Source of the DNA: a virus
IMG/VR virus record: IMGVR_UViG_3300042324_000689
Span: 1 to 59,615 of that record
Direction: 5' to 3' (one strand)
DNA: 59,615 nucleotides
Shown here: one piece after another, positions 53,299-59,615 of the stretch
Numbering within the stretch: the stretch's first letter is position 1
Layout: each line of letters opens with the position of its first letter
The notes under the pieces: model-generated
What the model saw: only the letters and a program-made list of their open reading frames with translations
The model's database searches: none
What the model was told of the DNA's origin: nothing
Made by a program: the position numbers and the translations under genes

Positions 53299-54059
53299 TC
53301 CTTTTCTTGGTTGTAAGTTACAGAATACTCTCCTGTAAATATCTCTGCATAAGAGATGATATCTCTATTATACCTTATAACGGTTTCTTTGCCAACTTTG
53401 TCGCATATGTACTTACTACCCATAGTTAGTGGTTTAAACTTCATACCCTGACCTTCTAGGGCGTTATTAAGGGTATCCAGGTATCGTTGCTTGCCGTATC
53501 GTTTAGAAGTAAATGATTGATCAACATAATCAAACCTTGCCTGTGCATCATTTTTTCTTGCAATGTCCGAATTGTCCATTATGTACTGTACTGCAGGATG
53601 ATCCATCCGTGTTGACCAGTTTCGCATGTTCTCGCTGTATTTCTCCATGTTCTTGAGAGTTGAGTCAGCGAAAGCCATGCGTATGAGGTCAAGATTGGAG
53701 GTTTGAACCTCTGTTGCGAAACTTATCAAAAAGGCGGTTGCGAAAGGAAACTTGTCGCTATATGTCGTGACGCCAAAGTGAACATTTGGATTAAACGACT
53801 CGACGGACATATTATCTTCCAAGAGTCGCATATGATTGCCGAGAGATACATACTCTTGCCGATTCATATCGCAGTCGACGAACAGACATTCTTCTGGATT
53901 GATCCCGTCGGCGAGACATAAAATATTTTTGTCATATGAGCCTACTATTTGCGAACCGTTAAAACGCTCTAATAATTTTGCGGTCATAAAGCCATCCATG
54001 TCAGGGGATATAATAAGATTCGTCGAATGCTCTAATGTATTGAGTATGTCTGTCTTCAT
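53289..54059 (-). CDS. DHH-like phosphoesterase-related protein
   Basis: 256 aa. LIISPDMDGFMTAKLLERF recalls the DxDG motif I of DHH phosphoesterases, CLFVDCDMN the second metal strand, and SLGNHM occupies the DHH position with two of three residues changed. The rest is helical with no DHHA1 Gly motif seen. Nuclease/pRpS-phosphatase activity is therefore doubtful. GC-richer in the middle than its neighbours. Confidence 0.45.
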   Translation of the reverse strand: MKTDILNTLEHSTNLIISPDMDGFMTAKLLERFNGSQIVGSYDKNILCLADGINPEECLFVDCDMNRQEYVSLGNHMRLLEDNMSVESFNPNVHFGVTTYSDKFPFATAFLISFATEVQTSNLDLIRMAFADSTLKNMEKYSENMRNWSTRMDHPAVQYIMDNSDIARKNDAQARFDYVDQSFTSKRYGKQRYLDTLNNALEGQGMKFKPLTMGSKYICDKVGKETVIRYNRDIISYAEIFTGEYSVTYNQEKEWV

Positions 54060-54091
54060 TTTTAATAAACTCCATGTATAATAATATAGTT

Positions 54092-54358
54092 ATGACAATT
54101 CAAGACTGGGCTTCCTTAATAGTAGCAATACTTACAATTGTATCATCAATTGCCTTTGGAATCAAGTGGCTTGTAAAGCATTATCTTTACGAACTTAAAA
54201 CTAATGGCGGATCATCGGTAAAAGATCAAATTAATAGATTAGAAAGTGCTGTTGACGAACAGAGAATTGACTCTATCAAATCTAGAGATCGCCAAGAAAA
54301 GAAACTTGACGAAATGTACGAAATTCTAATTAAGCACATTGCTGCTAATGATAAATAA
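54092..54358 (+). CDS. XhlA-like single-TM coiled-coil protein
   Basis: 88 aa from ATG 54092: DWASLIVAILTIVSSIAFGI TM helix, then VKDQINRLESAVDEQRIDSI coiled coil. Resembles phage haemolysin/holin-accessory or tail-anchor proteins. TATAAT lies 9 nt upstream. Followed by an ATAGTTT/AAACTAT hairpin with T8 near 54383-54419. Confidence 0.6.
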   Translation: MTIQDWASLIVAILTIVSSIAFGIKWLVKHYLYELKTNGGSSVKDQINRLESAVDEQRIDSIKSRDRQEKKLDEMYEILIKHIAANDK

Positions 54359-54477
54359 TTTGCTATATACTATATATAAAGATAGTTTGTAAAACTATAA
54401 AGATAGTTCTTTTTTTTCTTATATATATTTAGTATACACTATTCAATACCTGGCATAAAAGACATATGGTAACAAAT

Positions 54478-54546
54478 CGGACATTGTCTATTATAACAAT
54501 TTGATAACTTTAAATGTTATGTCCGTTTTGTCTATTATGGTATACT
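54478..54546 (+). promoter_or_regulatory. nested inverted repeats before the tail-fibre genes
   Basis: CGGACAT (54478-54484) with ATGTCCG (54519-54525) encloses ATAACA/TGTTAT (54493-54498, 54515-54520); TTGTCTATTAT is directly repeated (54484, 54528). TATACT follows at 54541. Looks like an operator-promoter for the late fibre operon. Confidence 0.5.
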
Positions 54547-54557
54547 TTTATTACTGG

Positions 54558-54607
54558 CTAATACCTTGGTTTGTCCTATACCCACCAATCAAGGTATTAG
54601 TCTTTTT
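54558..54607 (+). terminator. strong hairpin with U-run
   Basis: CTAATACCTTG (54558-54568) pairs with CAAGGTATTAG (54590-54600), followed by TCTTTTTT. Confidence 0.75.
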
Positions 54608-54624
54608 TATGGTATAATCACATT

Positions 54625-55005
54625 ATGACTATGCATGGACCAGAAGTTTTTGGAGCAGATCCAGCCAGAATTAAATGGCAAATCGTTAGAGGAGATACCT
54701 CCCCGCTTCGTGTTGAATTTTTAGAAGATGACGAAGTAACATATTTTGATACTTCTGATTGGACCTTTGAGGCTACTACTTATGATCCTCAGTCTGATGC
54801 TCTTGATACCCTGGAAGTTACGGCAGGAAGTGGATATGTAGACATTATGGCTCCAGCATCTATTACTGAATTATGGGGTACTGGTTATAAATCAGTTGTA
54901 ACAGAATTAACTTTTGACCTTCAAGTAACTATTGACGTAGAAACAATTTGGACACCTTTGATTGGAACCATCTCAGTAATTGGAGATGTAACAGGTAGTC
55001 TCTAA
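54625..55005 (+). CDS. tail/baseplate-like protein
   Basis: 126 aa: WQIVRGDTSPLRVEFLEDDE, DTSDWTFEATTYDPQSD and beta-rich end. The GDT-x-n-[LF]-R start is shared with the protein at 57 kb and with BppU-type baseplate/fibre N-termini. TATAAT 6 nt before ATG. Confidence 0.6.
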   Translation: MTMHGPEVFGADPARIKWQIVRGDTSPLRVEFLEDDEVTYFDTSDWTFEATTYDPQSDALDTLEVTAGSGYVDIMAPASITELWGTGYKSVVTELTFDLQVTIDVETIWTPLIGTISVIGDVTGSL

Positions 55006-55091
55006 TGGCAGTAGTTAAAATATCAACTCCAAGACCTGAGTTGCCCACGCTGGTTAGAATTAAAGATAAAACTTTCAAAGTAAATAGGTGA
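55005..55091 (+). CDS. small basic protein
   Basis: 28 aa: MAVVKISTPRPELPTLVRIK then DKTFKVNR. Overlaps the preceding stop by 1 nt. Short but well spaced; possibly a minor tail peptide. Confidence 0.45.
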   Translation: MAVVKISTPRPELPTLVRIKDKTFKVNR

Positions 55092-55103
55092 TATAATCTA
55101 GGC

Positions 55104-55376
55104 ATGACAACTCATGCCCTTACAACTCTTAGTAGCGCTTCTGCTACCAGACTAACTCCAAACGGAATGCATTCTGGAATGGATATTACAATTCAAAATG
55201 TAGATGCTTCTGCATATGTATACCTTGGAGGAGAAGGAGTGACAGCATCTGATTACGGATACCGTCTTGCCCCTGGCTCAGCATGGTCTGTAGAACTACC
55301 TGGACTAGATGCGCTATATGCAATCACAGATACCAACAACTCTAAAGTTGCATTATTTAAAATGGGACTTGATTAA
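55104..55376 (+). CDS. conserved virion-associated protein
   Basis: 90 aa: MTTHALTTLSSASATRLTPN, GMHSGMDITIQNVDASAYVY, GGEGVT, LAPGSAWSVELPGLDALYAI. This pattern recurs in actinophage tail regions. All-beta. TATAAT 6 nt before ATG. Confidence 0.7.
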   Translation: MTTHALTTLSSASATRLTPNGMHSGMDITIQNVDASAYVYLGGEGVTASDYGYRLAPGSAWSVELPGLDALYAITDTNNSKVALFKMGLD

Positions 55377-55378
55377 TC

Positions 55379-56203
55379 ATGGCACGTTTTACTACAACAG
55401 GTGGTAGCGGAGACGGGACTCCAGGAGCACCTGGTACACCAGGAGAAGATGGGGCAGATGCTATTTGGAATTACACTGGAGAATACAGTGGTGGCGCAGC
55501 ATATGCTGTTGGAGATTTAGCAACATACGATGGACAACTTTGGTACCGTGCTAATGCAAATGGTGGAAACGTTGGAGACACACCTGCACAAGGATTTATC
55601 TGGAACTTGCTTGCAGCAAAAGGTGCAGATGGAACAAATGGTTCTAGCGGACTTGTATACTTAGGAAACTATATTTCAGGTAATGGATACATTACAGATC
55701 TTGCAGTTGTAAGAGGAAGCGATAACAATCTATACATTGCAAAAGCAAATGGTGGTTTAGCAGATCCAGTTGGTAACACTGCCGAGTGGGACATTTTCTC
55801 TAAAAACAGCACTTTTGTTATTGGTGGAGAAAGAAATAAAGTTCTTGTTTCTGATGAAGAAAGATTAGTATTGGTAAGCACAAGACCGCCTGGAGAAGAA
55901 GTATCTGAAAACCAATGGGTATTTGGATCTGATGGATTATTAACTGGCCCAGCACCAGACAGTTTAATAAAAGTTAATGGACTTTATGGTAAAGATGCAG
56001 ATCCTTTATTTTTACTTGCTCCTGACACTGTTGTTATATCTGGAGATGGTGGAGAATTCTTAGATGATCCAACTGTTGCTGATAATCAAATTGCAACTAT
56101 TGGTGATTTACCAACGGGAGCAACAGGAACATTCCAAACCTCAGATAGCAAGATGGTTACAGTTACCAACGGAATCATTACATCTATAGAGTCACTGACT
56201 TAA
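55379..56203 (+). CDS. tail fibre with short collagen-like and CBM-like parts
   Basis: 274 aa. Collagen-type GTPGAPGTPGEDGADA near residues 13-28, then YSGGAAYAVGDLATYDGQLW, a chitin/carbohydrate-binding module 5/12 pattern, and a beta-rich C-terminus ending MVTVTNGIITSIESL. Likely host-receptor binding. Two nucleotides after the previous stop. Confidence 0.75.
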   Translation: MARFTTTGGSGDGTPGAPGTPGEDGADAIWNYTGEYSGGAAYAVGDLATYDGQLWYRANANGGNVGDTPAQGFIWNLLAAKGADGTNGSSGLVYLGNYISGNGYITDLAVVRGSDNNLYIAKANGGLADPVGNTAEWDIFSKNSTFVIGGERNKVLVSDEERLVLVSTRPPGEEVSENQWVFGSDGLLTGPAPDSLIKVNGLYGKDADPLFLLAPDTVVISGDGGEFLDDPTVADNQIATIGDLPTGATGTFQTSDSKMVTVTNGIITSIESLT

Positions 56204-56223
56204 TATAGTGAGATAATAACTCC

Positions 56224-56955
56224 ATGGCTGTTTCTAAATCTATGGATTTCCCAGGTGCAAAAAAATCTTCTTATGCTGCACAAGTAGAACAAAGTCAAAC
56301 ATATCCTACTGTAGATAATGCTATTTCATTTCTTCCAGTCCCTGGCCCAGTCGGACCACAAGGACCTGCAGGTAGAGATGGCAGAAATGGCGAACAAGGA
56401 TTGCAAGGAGCACAGGGAAATCCTGGCCCTAAAGGAGATCGTGGTCCAGCAGGAGTCAATGGCCAAAGTTCATTGTCATCATCTGGACAACAAGCAGGTT
56501 GGGCCTCATATACAAACACTATTGAAAAACCAATCAAACTTGGTATCTCTCAAGGAGACGATGGTTGGGTAACTCTTTTATTAGACACAAAAGATAAGAG
56601 TCAAAATGAAAAATACCTTCCAGCAGGCTGTACCAGTCTTTGGAATAGCCACCAGAGAGCCTTAAACTTTCACGGTATAAAAGAAGGCTCCCAAATATCC
56701 GTAACATATAACTTTGAACTAACCACATATACCTCAAATACAGAGGTTTGGCTAAGAACCTATTTTGCAAGCAATGATCAGGAGTTTGTACAATTAGTAG
56801 GATCATTTAAATATCAGAATACTTATAATCTTTCAGTCACTCAACAAATATTTATTGAAAACCAAGCAATGTGGGGCAATGGCGCTGTTCCACAAATTAG
56901 AACAGACTTTGATTCATCTGTAATATTCAATTCTGTCTACGTCAGCGTGGTATAA
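56224..56955 (+). CDS. collagen-like tail fibre
   Basis: 243 aa. About 14 Gly-X-Y triplets (residues ~39-79, e.g. GPVGPQGPAGRDGRNGEQGL), with Pro in the X and Y positions, then a jelly-roll-like C-terminal beta domain. Collagen-like segments trimerise in phage fibres. GATAAT 6 nt before ATG. A potential substrate for the phage's P4H-like enzymes (inference). Confidence 0.8.
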   Translation: MAVSKSMDFPGAKKSSYAAQVEQSQTYPTVDNAISFLPVPGPVGPQGPAGRDGRNGEQGLQGAQGNPGPKGDRGPAGVNGQSSLSSSGQQAGWASYTNTIEKPIKLGISQGDDGWVTLLLDTKDKSQNEKYLPAGCTSLWNSHQRALNFHGIKEGSQISVTYNFELTTYTSNTEVWLRTYFASNDQEFVQLVGSFKYQNTYNLSVTQQIFIENQAMWGNGAVPQIRTDFDSSVIFNSVYVSVV

Positions 56956-56962
56956 TAAAACC

Positions 56963-57415
56963 ATGGCATTTCCAGCAACCTACGACTTTAATTACTATAA
57001 GGGTGACACCTTTGAGTTTCGTATCTACCCGAAAAAGAACGATGGAACGGTTTTTGACCTAAGTGCATTTTATGATACAAACTCAAACTATAATTCAGAC
57101 CCAATAGATAATGTTTCTCCATCAGTTTTGCCATATGAAAGCGCAAGATTTACTATTGCACCAGCAAGAGGAACTTTAACTACTGCACAACTGGCTCAAA
57201 GAGTTACATGCTTTGCAAGAATTTCAGATGACAACACTTTTGTCCAATGTGCAATCCGATCAAGTGATTCTTCAGTTTTAGTTGCAGGCGTAGAATATAT
57301 TTATGACGTTGAGGTAAGAAAGCCAGCAGGAGCATCAGGAAGCGGAACATATGACCTTGTTCATACACTTTTAACTGGTAAAATAACAATTACGGATCAA
57401 GTTACAGGTGCTTAA
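56963..57415 (+). CDS. tail/baseplate-like protein (BppU-type N-terminus)
   Basis: 150 aa: FNYYKGDTFEFRIYPKKNDG, then beta-rich region and VEYIYDVEVRKPAG, ending TLLTGKITITDQVTG. Similar layout to the 54.6 kb protein. TATAAT 6 nt before ATG. Confidence 0.65.
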   Translation: MAFPATYDFNYYKGDTFEFRIYPKKNDGTVFDLSAFYDTNSNYNSDPIDNVSPSVLPYESARFTIAPARGTLTTAQLAQRVTCFARISDDNTFVQCAIRSSDSSVLVAGVEYIYDVEVRKPAGASGSGTYDLVHTLLTGKITITDQVTGA

Positions 57416-58011
57416 TGGCAGATATTTTATTATCTAATGATGACCTTACAGTTTTTGGTGGACCAGAAAGTATAAGTCTTGATTTAGACATAGGACCACA
57501 GGGTGATCGTGGAAGTATTATTGTAGGATCAAACGGAAACCCTCAAGATGCAAATGTTCATGCAGATATACTTAACCTTCCAACAGGAATTGAAGCGTTA
57601 GATATTGCAATTGACTATAATCCATACTCAGATACATATAAAACAGTATTTCAAAGAATAGCAACAACAACTGGAACACAGTGGACTGAAATGCTTAGTT
57701 TAAAGACAAATTTTTATTCTGCTGTAAAAGATGTAACTGCTGCAAATGGAAAACTCACTATTCCGCCAATTAATGTAACAGAAATTGCAAGCGACGTAAA
57801 TCTTACATCTGCAAGTTTTAGTATTCAGTATTCAATTTCATCTCCAGATACTGCAGGAGCCTTGGCAACAAACCTTATAGTAAAAGATGTTGTAGATGAT
57901 GGAAGCATTAGAGCATTACCACTTGAAATAGAGGGTGTAGAATATGATGGAACAACTTGGGGACCTATAACTGGCCCTAAGCGTGTCCACCTATTTATTA
58001 CGGTGGTATAA
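57415..58011 (+). CDS. tail fibre/structural protein
   Basis: 198 aa: FGGPESISLDLDIGPQGDRG (a minimal collagen-like GPQGDRG), central beta region and PKRVHLFITVV end. One-nt overlap with the preceding stop. Confidence 0.62.
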   Translation: MADILLSNDDLTVFGGPESISLDLDIGPQGDRGSIIVGSNGNPQDANVHADILNLPTGIEALDIAIDYNPYSDTYKTVFQRIATTTGTQWTEMLSLKTNFYSAVKDVTAANGKLTIPPINVTEIASDVNLTSASFSIQYSISSPDTAGALATNLIVKDVVDDGSIRALPLEIEGVEYDGTTWGPITGPKRVHLFITVV

Positions 58012-58030
58012 TGAAAAAGGGTGATTTATA

Positions 58031-58789
58031 GTGGCAGCAGAGAATATTGACAATACCGTTGGTGGTACTGGGCTATTCAATGCCAAAATTCCTGGTCTTT
58101 CAGATGCAGCCGATATTCAAGCAGCGTTAAGACTTTACCACTATGGATCTTATGCCTATGACGGTTCAAATACAAATACCGCAAACCTTTTAACCCCATC
58201 TATTGCAAAACATTTACAGAATCTTGTAGATGCAGATGCTCTTGAAGTAGTAAATAGAACTGCAGCAGATGCAGCAGAAGTATTAGCCAGAAATGCTGCA
58301 ATTACAACACATAATTTATCTACAACAAATGTCCATGGTATAGCAGATACTTCTCTTTTAGCAACAAAGTCTTATGTAGACGGAGTTGATCAATCTTCAC
58401 TTGTATCACCAAAAGAATTAACAACTATTTCTGCAACAGCAGCAACTGGAGCAATTGATATTGATGTTGCTACTTCTTCTATTGATATTCGTACTTCCAA
58501 TGCCGTCGCAAATTGGACAATAAATATTCGTGGCAATGCAACAACTACTCTTAATTCATTAATGGCAACAGGTCAGCAAATCTCTGTTGTATTTGAATCT
58601 CCTCAAAGTGGAACTGCATATTACCCAACAGCACTTACTGTTGATGGTGCATCAGTAACTCCTAAATGGTTAGGTGGAATAGCCCCTTCTTCAGGAAACA
58701 TTAACTCAACAGATGTTTATGTTTATACAATTAGGAAAACAGGTGCAGCAACATTTACTGCTCTTGCATCACAGAACAAGTTTGCTTAG
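58031..58789 (+). CDS. tail fibre with coiled coil
   Basis: 252 aa, GTG start (AAGGGTG SD). [15 protein letters not shown], an Ala-rich coiled coil ([20 protein letters not shown]), [10 protein letters not shown] typical of phage fibre linkers, then a beta-rich tip. Host-binding role inferred. Confidence 0.68.
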   Translation: MAAENIDNTVGGTGLFNAKIPGLSDAADIQAALRLYHYGSYAYDGSNTNTANLLTPSIAKHLQNLVDADALEVVNRTAADAAEVLARNAAITTHNLSTTNVHGIADTSLLATKSYVDGVDQSSLVSPKELTTISATAATGAIDIDVATSSIDIRTSNAVANWTINIRGNATTTLNSLMATGQQISVVFESPQSGTAYYPTALTVDGASVTPKWLGGIAPSSGNINSTDVYVYTIRKTGAATFTALASQNKFA

Positions 58790-58807
58790 TAGTAAACAGG
58801 TAGAATC

Positions 58808-59615
58808 ATGAGTCCATTATTTCGTGGCCCAAGTGGTATAGGAATATTTTTAGCAGCAACACCTACTCCTGTAGCACCTACTCCTGTAGCACCTACTCCT
58901 GTAACTCCAGTTACTCCTGTAACTCCTGTAACTCCTGTAACTCCTGTAACTCCTGTAACTCCTGTAACTCCTGTAACTCCTGTAACTCCTGTAACTCCTG
59001 TAACACCAACACCAGAGGTTACAATTTATGATATTTATGTAACATGTAACGGATCAACGACTGCTTATTCAGGCGCTTATGGAACACCTCCTACAGGATC
59101 AGGAATTACAAACATTACAGGAACAACTACAATATCAAACTTGTCAAGTGCTGAAATTGTTACTTTATTGGGAATTCCTGCAGAATGTGTACCAACACCA
59201 ACACCAACACCTGTTACTTGGTACATCTCTGGTTGCGTTAATGGAAGTCCTGTTTATGGAGAAGGTCCAACATCAGGAAGAGCCCTTGATAATCTTCTAG
59301 AAGTTCACCCAACTGCAACCAATATTACTGCAGCAAGTTCTTCAGGATATCCATCAGTAACTTGTACAACACCTACTCCAACACCTGTTGCAACAACTTG
59401 GTATATCTCTGGTTGTGTTGGTGGAACTACGGTTACTGACACAGGAGCAACATCAGGACAGGCATTAGATAATTTATTAGCAACATATCCAACTGCAACC
59501 AATATTACTGCAGCAAGTTCTTCAGGATATCCATCAGTAACTTGTACAACACCTACTCCAACACCTGTTGCAACAACTTGGTATATCTCTGGTTGTGTTG
59601 GTGGAACTACGGTTA
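58808..59615 (+). CDS. repetitive Cys-bearing fibre protein (3' truncated by window)
   Basis: At least 269 aa, frame open to the last base. N-terminus [16 protein letters not shown], then a (TPV)n stalk encoded by a 9-nt repeat (58857-59006), then modules of about 60 aa with WYISGCV, G-x-TSG-x-ALDNLL, [19 protein letters not shown] and a TPTPTP linker. Two Cys per module suggest disulfide-stabilised extracellular repeats. Likely long adhesive fibre or surface protein. Confidence 0.75.
   Translation, partial: MSPLFRGPSGIGIFLAATPTPVAPTPVAPTPVTPVTPVTPVTPVTPVTPVTPVTPVTPVTPVTPVTPTPEVTIYDIYVTCNGSTTAYSGAYGTPPTGSGITNITGTTTISNLSSAEIVTLLGIPAECVPTPTPTPVTWYISGCVNGSPVYGEGPTSGRALDNLLEVHPTATNITAASSSGYPSVTCTTPTPTPVATTWYISGCVGGTTVTDTGATSGQALDNLLATYPTATNITAASSSGYPSVTCTTPTPTPVATTWYISGCVGGTTV
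59309..59615 (+). repeat. 180-nt tandem repeat within the fibre gene
   Basis: 59309-59435 and 59489-59615 are identical at an offset of 180 nt; the preceding module is similar but diverged. The array may continue beyond the window. Confidence 0.85.

Noticed and set aside
58857-59006. Regular short repeat considered as CRISPR array
   Set aside because: The 9-nt CCTGTAACT unit is in frame and encodes a TPV stalk; there are no spacers and no cas genes.
1-59615. Integrase, excisionase or attachment sites as evidence of a temperate phage
   Set aside because: No tyrosine or serine integrase pattern and no att-like core beside the tRNAs were seen; lifestyle cannot be judged from this window.

Overview
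The window is an AT-rich segment of a large tailed phage (or a prophage-like equivalent) that infects Actinobacteria. The evidence is a phage terminase, an endolysin and holin-like proteins, and collagen-like tail fibres, together with actinobacterial hallmarks: a WhiB-like protein, a DUF7455-type CGHH zinc protein, a mycobacterial-type AhpC (CxC resolving motif), a gp88-family protein and a DUF932/TIGR03299 protein. Low GC and many secreted, repeat-rich proteins would fit a freshwater low-GC actinobacterial host; that last point is inference.

Layout. (1) 1-7.5 kb, + strand: replication/recombination (DnaE C-terminus, RecA-like, Cas4-like nuclease, RuvC-like resolvase), a nucleotide-modification-associated protein and the terminase. 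(2) 7.5-16.9 kb, +: three large secreted proteins, an SGNH-carbamoyltransferase-SGNH cassette, two holin-like proteins and a proteasome-like Ntn hydrolase. (3) 17-24.2 kb, +: CHAP endolysin and a dense run of small genes, with a kinase-nucleotidyltransferase fusion, a nuclease, WhiB and the first two Fe(II)/2OG dioxygenases. (4) 24.3-39.5 kb, both strands: mostly single genes, each with its own leaderless promoter. They encode six more prolyl-4-hydroxylase-like dioxygenases, two cupin/JmjC-like proteins (one fused to a CDGSH iron-sulfur motif), two glutathione-peroxidase-like proteins, AhpC, AhpD, a luciferase-like monooxygenase, methyltransferase-like and AdoMet-decarboxylase-like proteins, many zinc ribbons, tRNAs and two candidate structured RNAs. 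(5) 39.5-51 kb, almost all - strand: small conserved phage genes. Their gaps carry TGTGA-N6-TCACA operators, paired DnaA boxes, CACGTG motifs and hairpins; an AAACCTT/AAGGTTTG iteron field and a DnaA-box pair mark a candidate origin near 39.5-40.1 kb. (6) 51.1-54.4 kb, mixed: regulatory island, endonuclease VII-like gene and Cys-rich microproteins. (7) 54.6 kb to the end, +: tail-fibre/baseplate-like genes, some collagen-like, ending in a repetitive fibre gene that runs off the window.

How it works together (inference): the - strand block is probably early and under a Crp-type regulator and/or DnaA. The central island supplies oxidation and hydroxylation enzymes plus peroxide defence, whose targets could include the phage's proline-rich fibres and surface proteins. 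Capsid, portal and tape-measure genes are not visible here and presumably lie outside the window.
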